Of a stretch of 64,000 nt of DNA, positions 11,005-21,042 are shown in pieces. Both the position numbers and the translations under genes were made by a program. The notes beneath the pieces were generated by a model that was not told the DNA's origin, did no database searches, and saw only the letters and a list, made by a program, of their open reading frames with translations. This stretch comes from Pseudoalteromonas sp. SMS1. GTDB taxonomy: Bacteria; Pseudomonadota; Gammaproteobacteria; Enterobacterales; Alteromonadaceae. Location of the stretch: positions 124,001-188,000 of the forward strand of contig NZ_JAKGBI010000013.1 in the NCBI RefSeq assembly GCF_021530565.1. Direction: 5' to 3'. Numbering within the stretch: position 1 is the stretch's first letter; every line of letters begins with the position of its first letter.

Positions 11005-11487
11005 ATGTTAGTACGAATTATTTGCTTGACCATGGCTTTAATTTCTCTTCACGGGTGGGCTAGCCCATGTACAGGTAAAGAATATAAAAGCTTCGATTTT
11101 TGGCTTGGAGAGTGGAAAGTCAAATCCGCTGAAAATCAGTTTGCCACGAGTAAAATCAGCAAAATACTCGACGGGTGTGTCATTCTGGAGGAGTATAAAA
11201 CTGCAACGGGGTTCGCTGGAAAGAGTTTGAACACGTATAGTCCTGCGCTAGGTGTTTGGCATCAAACATGGATGGATAACCAAGGCGGGATGTTAAAGCT
11301 CGAGGGAGGAGTAGAAAATGGAAAAATGACCTTAAGAGGCGAAACGCTTGAGAAAAATGGACGTGTAAAAAAGCACGAAATTACTTGGCAAAAACAACAT
11401 GGAGACAACGTACAGCAAATATGGAGAGCTCAGGTTGGCAAAGAAAAGTGGGTTATATTGTTTTCGGGAATATATTCGAAACGATGA
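11005..11487 (+). CDS. Exported DUF1579-like protein
   Basis: The 160-residue product has a signal peptide (MLVRIICLTMALISLHGWA) and the typical opening FDFWLGEWKVKS found in DUF1579/lipocalin-like proteins. It continues with beta strands of the kind GCVILEEYKT and GMLKLEGGVENGKMTLRGE. Such proteins are predicted beta barrels with no defined substrate. GAGGGG at 10994-10999 is a good ribosome binding site. It stands alone between long non-coding stretches. Confidence 0.7.
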   Translation: MLVRIICLTMALISLHGWASPCTGKEYKSFDFWLGEWKVKSAENQFATSKISKILDGCVILEEYKTATGFAGKSLNTYSPALGVWHQTWMDNQGGMLKLEGGVENGKMTLRGETLEKNGRVKKHEITWQKQHGDNVQQIWRAQVGKEKWVILFSGIYSKR

Positions 11488-12049
11488 GAGAGGCAAGAAT
11501 TCAGGAAAGATTAAAATGACTACGTCAACGAGAACCATATCGCCGATATGAATCTAGCTTGTATTTAGTTACGGCGTTCTTGAAAAATGAGGGTTGCTAA
11601 CTCATCAGCAGGAAAACAGAGCTCGTGTAATCGCAATACCCAAGGTAACTTCAGTTGGTAATAACGACTCGCCGGGAAAAAACAGACAGTGAAAATAATC
11701 AAAAACTGAATAGATTGTTTATATTCTATTTTGAACTGCAATTTAGCTGACTTAGAAGGTAGGTTCTTTCACTTGAGTCGTTTAATACGTGGATTCTACT
11801 TGTTTACTTTGGTCTTGGTGTGGTTGTGCGCATACGCCATTGGTCAAAAATAGGGGGCATTTAAGCTGTAATTAGCAAACTTTATTAATAATGCATAGCG
11901 TAGGACAACTCTACTTACATTAATTCATTGTGATAAATGAATTAATGTAAGTATTCATCTCTTACTCAGGTATAATTCAATAATAGGCATGTGTTTTGTT
12001 TTTCTCAATGATGCCATAAAAGTAAGATTGAAGTGTGTAAAGGGAAGTC
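11488..12049. other. Intergenic region with a long perfect inverted repeat
   Basis: No gene is supported in these 562 bases. The striking element is the 18-base perfect inverted repeat at 11912-11953, listed separately. Confidence 0.5.
11912..11953. repeat. 18-bp perfect inverted repeat, 6-nt loop
   Basis: Arms 11912-11929 and 11936-11953 (TACTTACATTAATTCATT and its exact complement) flank the loop GTGATA. There is no T run, so a simple terminator is not the best reading. It could be a protein-binding palindrome, an attenuator-type RNA hairpin or the trace of a small mobile repeat. Confidence 0.8.
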
Positions 12050-12412
12050 ATGCCAGTATTTGTATTTGTTTTAATTTGTTTAATCGGCATGTTGCATCAT
12101 TACATTGGCTATAAATTGATCTTGACCAAAAAAGCGTTAGACAAAGTAGAGCCCAAATATCTGCTTGGTAAGTATTGTACTCGTCGGGTTTTGCAAAATT
12201 TATGGCACTTCTCAACAGCTTGTTGGTTTGGTTTTGCAGCTTTAATTTTTGTATTGTCACTAGGAGAAGTGCCGGCTAAAGAGACACTCATTATGCTGGT
12301 ATCTTTTATTTTCTCCATTAGTGGTTGGCTTTCTTCCTCATTCAAGTGTGCTCGAACTATTTACTGGCTCTCATTTATCTTGATCGCGGGCTTAAGTGCA
12401 GCGCAAACATAG
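12050..12412 (+). CDS. Small integral membrane protein (120 aa)
   Basis: I recognise no named family. The 120 residues contain four hydrophobic segments (VFVFVLICLIGMLHHYIGY, FSTACWFGFAALIFVLSL, LIMLVSFIFSISGWL and WLSFILIAGLSAA) and basic loops, so an inner-membrane protein is likely. AAGGGAAG at 12039-12046 supports the start. It converges on the azurin gene. Confidence 0.65.
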   Translation: MPVFVFVLICLIGMLHHYIGYKLILTKKALDKVEPKYLLGKYCTRRVLQNLWHFSTACWFGFAALIFVLSLGEVPAKETLIMLVSFIFSISGWLSSSFKCARTIYWLSFILIAGLSAAQT

Positions 12413-12424
12413 GACTAATTTGTG

Positions 12425-12465
12425 GTAAACAGCAACTAGAGTCAAAGGCTCCGTTGCTGTATGCA
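12425..12465. terminator. Hairpin between the membrane protein and azurin genes
   Basis: Stem ACAGCAAC (12429-12436) / GTTGCTGT (12453-12460) lies in the short convergent gap, with a modest T run for the azurin direction. Confidence 0.45.
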
Positions 12466-12470
12466 TCGTT

Positions 12471-12920
12471 TTAGACTATTTTAAAAGTCCCTTTCATGAT
12501 CGCAAAATGACCTGGAAACGAGCAAAAGAAGTTATATTCTCCATTTTTGTTTAGGCCTTTTGTTGAAAAATTAATTGTGGTTGACTGCCCACCACCAATA
12601 ACGTCCGTAAATGCGAAAACGCGTTCGTCCCCTGGTTTTACATAGTTATTCTTAACACCAGCTCGCATGCCATCGGAGGCGACTGCTTTAACATTCTTTT
12701 TTTCTGTTAACACCCAGTTGTGACCCATTGCGGCAGCAGGTAATTTTCCTGTATGGATAAGTGTTAGCTTGACTTGTTCGCATTTACTCGAGACTGACAG
12801 TGTTTTTTTAGAAAACTGCATCATGTCATTGGACTCAATAGATAATTCGCATTCATTGGCAAAGCTATGGAAAGAAGAGAAAGCCATTGCAGCGAGTGCA
12901 AATTTAACCAAGTTGTTCAT
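12471..12920 (-). CDS. Azurin (blue copper protein)
   Basis: Periplasmic type 1 copper electron carrier. The 149-residue precursor has a signal peptide ending near HSFA-NECEL. Copper ligands are visible at His67 (GHNWVL), Cys133, His138 and Met142 (FFCSFPGHFAIMKG), and Cys24/Cys47 form the conserved disulfide. AAGGAG lies just upstream of the ATG at 12920; the longer open frame to 13034 would extend beyond the signal peptide and is not used. The partner reductase or cytochrome is not in this window. Confidence 0.95.
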   Translation of the reverse strand: MNNLVKFALAAMAFSSFHSFANECELSIESNDMMQFSKKTLSVSSKCEQVKLTLIHTGKLPAAAMGHNWVLTEKKNVKAVASDGMRAGVKNNYVKPGDERVFAFTDVIGGGQSTTINFSTKGLNKNGEYNFFCSFPGHFAIMKGTFKIV

Positions 12921-13439
12921 CGATGTTACTCCTTGAATAGAAATTATTTGCATTATCTTGCAAAGCGATACATTAGTAAAATGGTAAATACCCAAAATTG
13001 GAAATTGTTTTGAGGGCACTCCGTAATTATCCAATTATCTTTAGTTTTCAATGAAAAAAGTGGATTTACACCGGCTTACAGTATTTGTTGCCCCTACGGC
13101 GATGCATATTTGACTGGCGCTCAGTCACTCTGAATAGAGGGAATAGAAAAGTTTTTTGAATGTTACTGTTATTTTTTTCTTTGTTGTCAGTTTGTAATAA
13201 AAGTGACGCTTTTTATACCAAATTTGAGCTTATTTCATTTCAAGGGGATTACTCCTCACGGTTTGATTGCAAATGTTAGGCATTATATTTAAATATTTAT
13301 GAAAAAAGGTTAATGAGGGGTTGCATTGGTAGAATTTAAAGTATACCTTTGTTTGTGAAAGGGGTACAAAAGAACAGCAAGTAGGAAAATTATCGCAGTG
13401 GATGCGACAACAATAATAACTATCCACTAAGGAATTAAC
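12921..13439. other. Divergent intergenic region between azurin and the subtilisin gene
   Basis: About 520 AT-rich bases hold the two divergent upstream regions. No gene or clear operator was recognised. Confidence 0.4.
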
Positions 13440-15440
13440 ATGAAAAATACATTTAAGCTAACCTCACTAGCGCTTGCCTTATCTGCACTAACTTCAACAG
13501 CTGTACATGCACAAGACACAAAGCAGTATATTTTAAAGCAAAGCGATTTAAGTATTTTTGCACCAGAAACGAGTCGTTTTTCCAGAGCGAATATTGCACT
13601 AGATTTTGGTGCAGAGCCAGCTGCGGAAACACTCTCGAATGATGGTTCGGGTACTGTGGTTACAATGGAATTAACACCTGAACAGGTCGCGATGTTGAAA
13701 GCTTCAGGGCAGTATCAGTATATCGAGGAAGATTTCGAATACGTGCCTTTTAACGCAACATCTGCTGGCGAAGTCTCACCTTATGGTTTAGCTGAGGTAC
13801 AAGCGCCACTATTACAAGACACTAACGCTGATTTATTTAAAGTATGTGTTATTGACTCAGGTTATGATTTAGGTCATCCAGACTTACCACAAAACGCGAC
13901 AGGTTTTACTGACTTGCCGGGTGGCTTAACTTGGTATCAAGATGGGTCTGGCCATGGTACGCATGTCGCAGGCACCATTGTCGCACTTAAAAATGGTACG
14001 GGTGTCGTGGGTGTATTACCGAACGATAAAGTTGGAATTCACAATGTCCGAGTTTTCGATAATGATGGAAAGCAGGGCTTGACTTCGCGTATCGCACGCG
14101 CCGTAGACAACTGTGTTGAGAATGGCGCAAAAGTTATCAACATGAGCTTAGGGGGCGGCAGCCCAAGTCAATATTTCCAAGAACGACTTCAAGCTGCATA
14201 TGACAAAGGTGTATTACTTATCGCCGCCGCAGGTAACGATGGCAATGCAACAATGAGTTACCCTGCAAGTTATGATACGGTTGTGTCGGTTGCCAATATA
14301 GACGAAAATCGTGTTAAAAACCCATCTTCTCAGTACAATGTGCAAGTAGAGATTGCTGCACCGGGCACAAACGTGTTGTCGACAGTACCACGAGGAACAG
14401 GGGTATTAGCTGGTGTAACTGCGGGTGGAGTATTCGTTGACGGCAATGGCATGACTCACTCTGTTGAAGGCAAAGTAAGTGCAGAGTTAGTTGATTGCGG
14501 TCAAGGTCTGGCAACGTGTGCAGCAACACAAAGCATTTGTCTAATTGAGCGTGGTGGTGCGTCGTTCAAAGATAAAGCAGCGAATTGCCAAGCGGGTGGG
14601 GGTGTCGCTGCAATTGTTTACAACAATGCAGCAGGATCATTTGGCGGTACATTGGGTGAAGGTACACACGGTGTAACGATTCCTGTTATTTCATTATCAC
14701 AGGAGCAAGGTAACGCACTTAAAACATCGGTTGGTACGTCAGTTGAACTTCAGCTAGAAGCCATTCTTGATTACGCTGAAAAATCAGGTACTTCCATGGC
14801 GAGCCCACATGTTGCGGGTGTTGCTGCTTTGGTATGGAGTCAGCATCCAAGCTGTTCGAACATTGATATTCGAAATGCACTTAATGCCACTGCAATTGAC
14901 TTAGGTACTGCTGGTCGTGATGATGAATACGGTTACGGTCTAGTTCAAGCAAAGGCAGCTTCTGACTATATTGCAACAAATGGCTGTGGTGGTGTACAAG
15001 AAAACCAAGCACCAGTAGCAAAATTTACGGCAAATTGTAGCGACTTAGCATGTAGTTTCGACGCAACATCTAGTACAGACGTTGATGGTCGAATCGTAAG
15101 TTATGACTGGAATATTGGTGGATTTAATACAACAGGTTCTAAAGTATCACACGCTTTCTCTAATGCTGGCACATATCAAGTGTCTGTCACGGTGACAGAT
15201 GATGGCGGCGCGACACATAGTGTGAACCAATCAGTTCAGGTTACCGATGGTGTAAACCAAGGTGGGTGTTCAGGTCTTGAAACCTGGTCTGCTTCAAAAG
15301 TATATGTTGCGGGTACTAGAGTTTCTTACGAAGGTCGAGAGTACCGTAGTAACTGGTGGAACAGAGGTGCTAACCCAGCTCAAAACTCAAATGTTGGTAA
15401 CGACTGGAAAGTTTGGACCAACTTGGGACTGTGTCAATAA
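13440..15440 (+). CDS. Secreted subtilisin-like serine protease with PA, PKD and CBM5/12-type modules
   Basis: Exported S8 protease of 666 residues. In order: a signal peptide (to about residue 24, VHA-QD), a propeptide (to about 105), and the catalytic domain with Asp139 (VCVIDSGYD), His172 (GHGTHVAGTI), the oxyanion region AAAGNDGN near 263-270 and Ser452 (GTSMASPHVAG). A protease-associated (PA) domain is inserted at about 320-440 between the Asn and Ser motifs. A PKD domain (about 520-600) and a C-terminal module of chitin-binding 5/12 type (ETWSASKVYVAGTRVSYEGR onward, ending in Cys) follow. The domain set fits a marine bacterium degrading particulate protein. Confidence 0.93.
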   Translation: MKNTFKLTSLALALSALTSTAVHAQDTKQYILKQSDLSIFAPETSRFSRANIALDFGAEPAAETLSNDGSGTVVTMELTPEQVAMLKASGQYQYIEEDFEYVPFNATSAGEVSPYGLAEVQAPLLQDTNADLFKVCVIDSGYDLGHPDLPQNATGFTDLPGGLTWYQDGSGHGTHVAGTIVALKNGTGVVGVLPNDKVGIHNVRVFDNDGKQGLTSRIARAVDNCVENGAKVINMSLGGGSPSQYFQERLQAAYDKGVLLIAAAGNDGNATMSYPASYDTVVSVANIDENRVKNPSSQYNVQVEIAAPGTNVLSTVPRGTGVLAGVTAGGVFVDGNGMTHSVEGKVSAELVDCGQGLATCAATQSICLIERGGASFKDKAANCQAGGGVAAIVYNNAAGSFGGTLGEGTHGVTIPVISLSQEQGNALKTSVGTSVELQLEAILDYAEKSGTSMASPHVAGVAALVWSQHPSCSNIDIRNALNATAIDLGTAGRDDEYGYGLVQAKAASDYIATNGCGGVQENQAPVAKFTANCSDLACSFDATSSTDVDGRIVSYDWNIGGFNTTGSKVSHAFSNAGTYQVSVTVTDDGGATHSVNQSVQVTDGVNQGGCSGLETWSASKVYVAGTRVSYEGREYRSNWWNRGANPAQNSNVGNDWKVWTNLGLCQ

Positions 15441-15471
15441 TTTCCTTATTGTATGATTGAGATGTAGAGTT

Positions 15472-15502
15472 AAAGGCGACACTAGCGTGTCGCCTTTTTT
15501 AA
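15472..15502. terminator. Bidirectional terminator, protease / hybrid kinase
   Basis: An 11-base perfect stem (AAAGGCGACAC at 15472-15482 and its complement at 15487-15497) with loop TAGC ends in a T run. It serves the protease and overlaps the 3' end of the convergent kinase gene. Confidence 0.85.
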
Positions 15503-18500
15503 TTGATAACTTGTCGTATTTTTTTTATGAGCTGCTGTTTGTTAAACGGTTTGTAGATAATTCTGTCAGTCGTTAGGTGATCATCATCTTCACAGTCGAT
15601 AAAGCCAGATATAAATAAATAATTTAAGTCATCTCGAGTTCTCAATGCTGATTGAATGAATTCGACGCCATCACAGTTTGGCATAATTACATCACTGACC
15701 ACAAAGTCAATCGGGTACTGTTTTAGAATCGACAACGCCTCTTGTGCATTACTTGCTTCTAGTACTTCAATATCTCCACAACCTAAGAATGATCTAATTA
15801 GAAAACGGATATCTTCTTCATCATCAACTATGAGTACAGTTTTTATCTCCTCAGGCAACGCTAATAATTGTTCATGGTTTGAGTCAGATTGTGACTGAGA
15901 TTTTTCAGTCATAGCGGGAAAATAAATCGTAAATTCTGTACCTCTGTCAATCTGTGACACAACATCTATTGCTCCATTTGAAGCTTTAACAAATCCATAG
16001 CATTGTGAAAGCCCCAAGCCATTTCCTGTTTCTTTTTTTGTTGTAAAAAATGGGTCAAATATTTTATCGATATGCTCTGGAAGAATGCCGGTGCCTGAAT
16101 CCTGAAATTTGATCATTATTGTATTTGGTGTTTCGAGGCCAAGTGTTTGCATTTGTTCATTAGTTAGTGATGTTTGTTTAGTGGTTACGCTTAGCTCACC
16201 ACCATTTGGCATAGCATGCATTGCATTGATTGATAAGTTTAACAACAGATCTTCAAAAAGGTTTTCTTCTAAATATGCCTGCTTGATAGTGGTATCTAAA
16301 TTCAAAATGAGTTTAATTTTAGAAGTCATTGCGGCTTCAAGCAGTTTTGTGTTTTTTTTGATTAGCTCGTTAATGTCAACATAGATAGGTGAACTGGGCG
16401 TTTTTTTTGCAAATGTAAGTAAGTTACTAGTTAGCTTTTGGCCTCGATAACATGCTCGTTCAATTGCTTGTATGCTAGTGGTTGGGTCTTTATTGAAATC
16501 TTCCATGAGGCTTGTGTAGCCCAAAATTATACCGAGAATATTATTAAAGTCATGTGCAACGCCACCTGCGATGTTGCCAAGAGATTCGAGCTTTGAGCTG
16601 CGATTGATTAACTTTGACTGTTGTTCATGCTCACTCATGTCCTGAAAGTTAGCAATAAAATGTAATTCACCATCCTCAGTTAGTGGCATGCTGGCAACGG
16701 AAATTCTGATTGGAAAAACATATCCCGTTTTATGCTTGGCGTTGACGTCTCTACCTAAACGGTTATTGATGATTTTGGAGCTACCTGATTTGATATAGTT
16801 AGCAAGTTTTTCACTGTGCTGACCCACGCCGTCTGTCAATTCATCTATACTGTGTCCAACTATTTCGTGCTCTTTATAGCCAAATATATTCTCGGCTTCT
16901 GGGTTAAAAGAGAGGATTGTTCCTTTGGAATCGGTAGTGAAAATACCTTCTAGCAAAGACTCTATAATACGCTTTTGTTCCGCTTCCCTGAGTTCTATTA
17001 ATCTTTGTTTAAATTCAAGCTCAGTTATGTCTTCTCCTTTAAATATGAAACCTATGATTTTATTTTCGTTAGAATGGTACGGAATATAAGAAATTTGGAG
17101 CGTGCGTTCGCGCGGTGTGTTTGCATATAAAGTCTCTTTAAATGTAACGCTCGTGCCCTTAATAGCCAGATCCATTTTATCTTTCACTTTATCAAAAAGT
17201 TCTTGGCCTAGTATGTCTGAGACAACATGACCCACTACCTCTTCACGTTTCTTGTTATGTAGCTTTAAATATGCATCATTAACGGTTCTAAATGTGTATC
17301 TCAAATCAAGAAAAGCGAACATATCGCTTGAATTCTCAACAATGCCTTTGTATCGTTCGAGTTCTCGCATTTGCTTGTATTTATCAGCCAAACTTACTAT
17401 AAACACGATGAACTCTTGATTATCCTTATTGAAAATAGAACCTCCGATTAAAATTGGCACCTCGTGGCCTGATTTATGCGTATATACTTTTTCAAATGGA
17501 GTCCAGTAGCCTTTCTCATTGGCTTCCTCAACAGCGTGTAAATCAAGAGGAAGGTATTTATCTGGTGTAAGGTTTTTCCAGTCAATTTCGCCATTTACTA
17601 GCTCATCCTTTGTATAGCCAATCATGTCTAATAATGTAGAATTAGCATCTAAGATGTTTCCTTTTGCATCAGAGTGAATAATGCCTATGAAATTAGACTC
17701 TTTCCAACGTTTGAAGCGCTCAGCCTCTGAATCTAATTGATTATTGAGTTTTGTAAGCTCTTTGATATTGTTATGTAAGGCTTGCTCAGTTTGAAAACGT
17801 TGCTCGAGCATAAAATTAATTGACTTTATAACTTCTTGAATCTCATAAATTGCGTGGTGGCTAGTAATATTGTGTAGCTTGCCTTCGCCAGCAATGACTA
17901 ATGCTTTATGAATGGTAAAAAAGGGAGTCGTAATCCAACTAATCAAAATAAAAGAGAGTAAAGATACTAAGAAAAGCGCGGCAATAACAATTTCTATTGA
18001 CTGTAAATTTAACTGTTCAACACGTTTGAAAGCTTCTGCTTTATCTATCTTTACTACCATGCCCCAATCAGTTTCAGGTATATGGTGTGAAATTGCCAAA
18101 ACAGGGATTTTTCTATAATCCACATAATCAGGAAATATATCGTTTGTGCCATTGATCGCGTGTGTAATAGGTATCTCTAAGTTACTCTTGGGAACCGTGA
18201 GAGAGAGGGCCACTGAGGGATCATTTCTGGTTGGTGTGAGAAAGATGGCATCACCGTTTATATCGCGAGATGCAAGCACTATTTCGCCACTGCTACCTAG
18301 GCCTGTGTAGTCACTGACAATAGCTTTAAGTTCCTCGTTTGTAAAAGCGACTTCAATATAACCGACCAAATTCCCATTTAACTCAATGGGCTCTATAAAC
18401 AAGAGTAGCTGTGATTGTTCAGAAAAAAGTATTTTAACGTTGTACAGTGAACCATCAATTTTTAAATCGCTTTTGCTAATGAGAGACTGCAAATCGTCTT

Positions 18501-18867
18501 GAGAAGTATAAACAAGCTTTTTTTTGCAGTTGTAAATTGCGATTCCGTAAATATTCTTACTTGATGAAATAGCATGAATGATAATTTCACCGATACGATT
18601 GGTTAAGTTGGGATCAGAGTTCCTTGAAGCTTCGCGCAGCAACTTTCTAAGTTGTGTCCGGCTTTTGATGAGCGCAACAGAGTTTTTCTTGTTTTCGAGC
18701 AGGCTGGTTATTCGTTTGTGGTTAATATCAGCAACGTCTTGCAACTTCGCGATGGTTTCGTCGTGGAGTAACTGCTTTTCACTTGAGACATTTAATAGGT
18801 GGAAGACAATCAAAGGGATAGTGGTACAAGATAGAATAACCAAAAGAATTAATGTTCTTAGCTTCAT
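15499..18867 (-). CDS. Hybrid sensor histidine kinase: dCache-like sensor, PAS domains, HisKA, HATPase, receiver
   Basis: Inner-membrane hybrid kinase of 1122 residues. TM1 is at about 4-24 and TM2 at 291-311. The roughly 265-residue region between them looks like a double-Cache periplasmic sensor. After a linker come three PAS segments (about 385-490, 500-620 and 630-745; for example FNPEAENIFGYKEHEIVGHS). The HisKA H-box is GGVAHDFNNILG, followed by the ATPase domain (FEDLLLNLSINAMHAM, DSGTGI, GNGLGLSQ) and a C-terminal receiver (VLIVDDEEDIRFL, with phospho-acceptor in VVSDVIMPNCDG). The H-box is of the NtrB-like HDFNN type. The next gene in the same direction encodes a response regulator. 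Confidence 0.92.
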   Translation of the reverse strand: MKLRTLILLVILSCTTIPLIVFHLLNVSSEKQLLHDETIAKLQDVADINHKRITSLLENKKNSVALIKSRTQLRKLLREASRNSDPNLTNRIGEIIIHAISSSKNIYGIAIYNCKKKLVYTSQDDLQSLISKSDLKIDGSLYNVKILFSEQSQLLLFIEPIELNGNLVGYIEVAFTNEELKAIVSDYTGLGSSGEIVLASRDINGDAIFLTPTRNDPSVALSLTVPKSNLEIPITHAINGTNDIFPDYVDYRKIPVLAISHHIPETDWGMVVKIDKAEAFKRVEQLNLQSIEIVIAALFLVSLLSFILISWITTPFFTIHKALVIAGEGKLHNITSHHAIYEIQEVIKSINFMLEQRFQTEQALHNNIKELTKLNNQLDSEAERFKRWKESNFIGIIHSDAKGNILDANSTLLDMIGYTKDELVNGEIDWKNLTPDKYLPLDLHAVEEANEKGYWTPFEKVYTHKSGHEVPILIGGSIFNKDNQEFIVFIVSLADKYKQMRELERYKGIVENSSDMFAFLDLRYTFRTVNDAYLKLHNKKREEVVGHVVSDILGQELFDKVKDKMDLAIKGTSVTFKETLYANTPRERTLQISYIPYHSNENKIIGFIFKGEDITELEFKQRLIELREAEQKRIIESLLEGIFTTDSKGTILSFNPEAENIFGYKEHEIVGHSIDELTDGVGQHSEKLANYIKSGSSKIINNRLGRDVNAKHKTGYVFPIRISVASMPLTEDGELHFIANFQDMSEHEQQSKLINRSSKLESLGNIAGGVAHDFNNILGIILGYTSLMEDFNKDPTTSIQAIERACYRGQKLTSNLLTFAKKTPSSPIYVDINELIKKNTKLLEAAMTSKIKLILNLDTTIKQAYLEENLFEDLLLNLSINAMHAMPNGGELSVTTKQTSLTNEQMQTLGLETPNTIMIKFQDSGTGILPEHIDKIFDPFFTTKKETGNGLGLSQCYGFVKASNGAIDVVSQIDRGTEFTIYFPAMTEKSQSQSDSNHEQLLALPEEIKTVLIVDDEEDIRFLIRSFLGCGDIEVLEASNAQEALSILKQYPIDFVVSDVIMPNCDGVEFIQSALRTRDDLNYLFISGFIDCEDDDHLTTDRIIYKPFNKQQLIKKIRQVIN

Positions 18868-18996
18868 ACTGTCATCTCAATTTAGCCAAACCTAGCCAGT
18901 ACACGCTGGATATGTTTACTCGTTTTCAACGAGCTATTAGGAAAAACATCAGTCGTTATTAAGGCAAAGTATAGTTAATGTATAGTTTGGGTGTAT

Positions 18997-20124
18997 TTAA
19001 AATTTTGAGCTGGGCTGAACATATGTCGATTTCTCAGATGGATCGGTACTTTGTGCCGTCACCGATAAACTAGATGCTGCATGTATAACTTTGTTACTAG
19101 CGTCTTCTATCTCTTTTATGGTGTGTTTAGTTAATTGTTCAAGCCATTGGTTTTGCTCCTCAGTCATGTTTAAGCATTGAAAACGTTCACTGATTTTATA
19201 CATCATTATCGTTAGTAATCTATTTATATCATTTTGATAGTCACTGATATCAAAGCTCAGTTCTTCGAGTTTATTGGCAATGTTGCCGCTCGGAGAGTTT
19301 TTCTCTTGTTCATTGCAAAGGTCTATGGCTTTGGCATTCATCGCTTCAGCTAGGTCAATTGCACTTTGTTTGATCAGTTTAAAATTTTGACTATTTTCTG
19401 GTGTATATTTAATCAAAAATGAAACATGTTCTTCGTTTATCAGCAGTCGATTAGAAAGCTCATATAAGCGACCGGAGTTTTTAAGTATTTCAAAGACTTC
19501 TTCCTCGATAGGAGTAGTGCGAATGTGATCATCGCGCAAACAGAGTGGCTGGGGTAATCTAAAACATATAGATGCTTGTAGCTCAAAATCAGACATCAAA
19601 GAGAAAAAAACTGTTGCGATACTATGCACTGTTGCACATGAAGAAATATCGTTATAAAAGTGCATTATTTGATTGCATTTAGATGTTTGTTCTACAGAAA
19701 TACTACCGTAATTGCTTATCTTTTCACGTGATGGCTGATGATTGATTTGGCGTCTTATACTTGCACTAACTTTATGTTTCAGCTTATTTATATCAAACGG
19801 TTTCCCGATAAAGTCTGCTGCGCCCATCTCAAAGGCTTTTAACTTTTGTTTGATATCGGATTCTCCAGATACAAAAATTATTTCAAAGTTGGCATACTTG
19901 GCGCTTTGTTTATTAAGTTCTTGACAAAACTCAATGCCAGTTATATCGGGCAGGTGTAGGTCGAGTATGATGGTGTGAGGCTTAAGTTTACCAGTGGCGT
20001 CAAGCGCTTCTTCTGCGCATGTGAAAGCATAGACTTCGAAGTTACGGCCTAAAATTTCTTCATAAAGAGCCAAGTACTCTAAATCATCCTCAACTATCAT
20101 GATTTTACCTTTTGAAAGATGCAT
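18997..20124 (-). CDS. Response regulator with unnamed GAF-like output domain
   Basis: The 375-residue protein has an N-terminal receiver (IMIVEDDLEYLALYEEIL, phospho-Asp in TIILDLHLPDITG, conserved Lys in FIGKPFD). A C-terminal region of about 230 residues, starting near IMHFYNDISSCATVHS, is not a DNA-binding or known enzymatic domain that I recognise. The same output region occurs in the regulator at 22179-23246, so they are paralogs. The start at 20124 follows GAGGT; the ATG at 20142 lacks a site. It is divergent from the OmpR-type regulator. Confidence 0.85.
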   Translation of the reverse strand: MHLSKGKIMIVEDDLEYLALYEEILGRNFEVYAFTCAEEALDATGKLKPHTIILDLHLPDITGIEFCQELNKQSAKYANFEIIFVSGESDIKQKLKAFEMGAADFIGKPFDINKLKHKVSASIRRQINHQPSREKISNYGSISVEQTSKCNQIMHFYNDISSCATVHSIATVFFSLMSDFELQASICFRLPQPLCLRDDHIRTTPIEEEVFEILKNSGRLYELSNRLLINEEHVSFLIKYTPENSQNFKLIKQSAIDLAEAMNAKAIDLCNEQEKNSPSGNIANKLEELSFDISDYQNDINRLLTIMMYKISERFQCLNMTEEQNQWLEQLTKHTIKEIEDASNKVIHAASSLSVTAQSTDPSEKSTYVQPSSKF

Positions 20125-20237
20125 AGATACCTCTACCAGCATGACTTTTTGTAGTCAAAATATAGTGCTGATATGTGTCTATACTTTGTCTAGTATATTT
20201 CTCAAATATTTCTGGGTTTTTAAACCTAAGGTTGGTT

Positions 20238-20933
20238 ATGCACTCTTTACTCTTAATTGAAGATGATGAACAGCTCGCAGAAGTGACTTGTGCTTACTTA
20301 GAATTAACTGGCTTTAAAGTCGAAGTGGCAAATAGTGCAAAAGCATGCTGGGAAAAGTTACAAGGTAAATCTTTTGCTTTAATTATTCTCGATTTAGGAC
20401 TGCCCGACGAAGATGGCTTAGTATTACTTCGTAAGTTAAAAAGCAGTCAAAATTTGACCCCAATAATTGTTTCATCTGGGCGTGGCGCCGATGAAGACAG
20501 AATTGTAGGCCTTGAGTTCGGAGCAAATGATTATTTGGCAAAGCCTTATACAGTGAAAGAGTTACTGCTTAGGATTAACCTGTTAATTAATAACACGTCA
20601 AAAAAAGAACCAAGTGAGCGGGTGGTTTATCTTGCTGACAAAAGGGTAGATTTTTATAACCAAGTAGTTTTAGATGATTTGGGCAATGAAGTGGTATTGA
20701 CTTATCATGAGCAAACAGTTCTCTTTTTACTCACAAAAAATGCACCCCGGATATATGCGCGTGAAGAAATAATTGACGCAACTAGGTTGCATGAAGGCCC
20801 AGAGTCTGTGCGTGCGGTTGATACAATTATTTGTCGGCTCAGGAAAAAAATAGAGCTCGACCCCAAAAAGCCCCAGGCAATAAAAACAAAAAAAGGGTTC
20901 GGTTATCGGGTTATAACTTGTACACCAAAGTAG
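20238..20933 (+). CDS. OmpR/PhoB-family response regulator
   Basis: Transcription factor of 231 residues: a receiver (SLLLIEDDEQLAEVTCAYLE; phospho-Asp in LIILDLGLPDEDG; Lys in DYLAKPYT) followed by a winged helix (VVLTYHEQTVLFLLTKNAP, VDTIICRLRKKIELDP, TKKGFGYRV). The ATG at 20238 has AAGG eight bases upstream; the frame extending to 20175 adds a hydrophobic leader not found in the family. Its cognate kinase is not obvious; candidates are the neighbouring hybrid kinases. Confidence 0.92.
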   Translation: MHSLLLIEDDEQLAEVTCAYLELTGFKVEVANSAKACWEKLQGKSFALIILDLGLPDEDGLVLLRKLKSSQNLTPIIVSSGRGADEDRIVGLEFGANDYLAKPYTVKELLLRINLLINNTSKKEPSERVVYLADKRVDFYNQVVLDDLGNEVVLTYHEQTVLFLLTKNAPRIYAREEIIDATRLHEGPESVRAVDTIICRLRKKIELDPKKPQAIKTKKGFGYRVITCTPK

Positions 20934-21042
20934 TGTGGCTTGGGAGCTGTATTCACTGCCGCGGCATAGTGGATAAACTTCTTTAAAATTCATGTCCTTT
21001 AGGGTAATTGTGTCTACAATTTTTAGTAAGTGTAATAACTAA

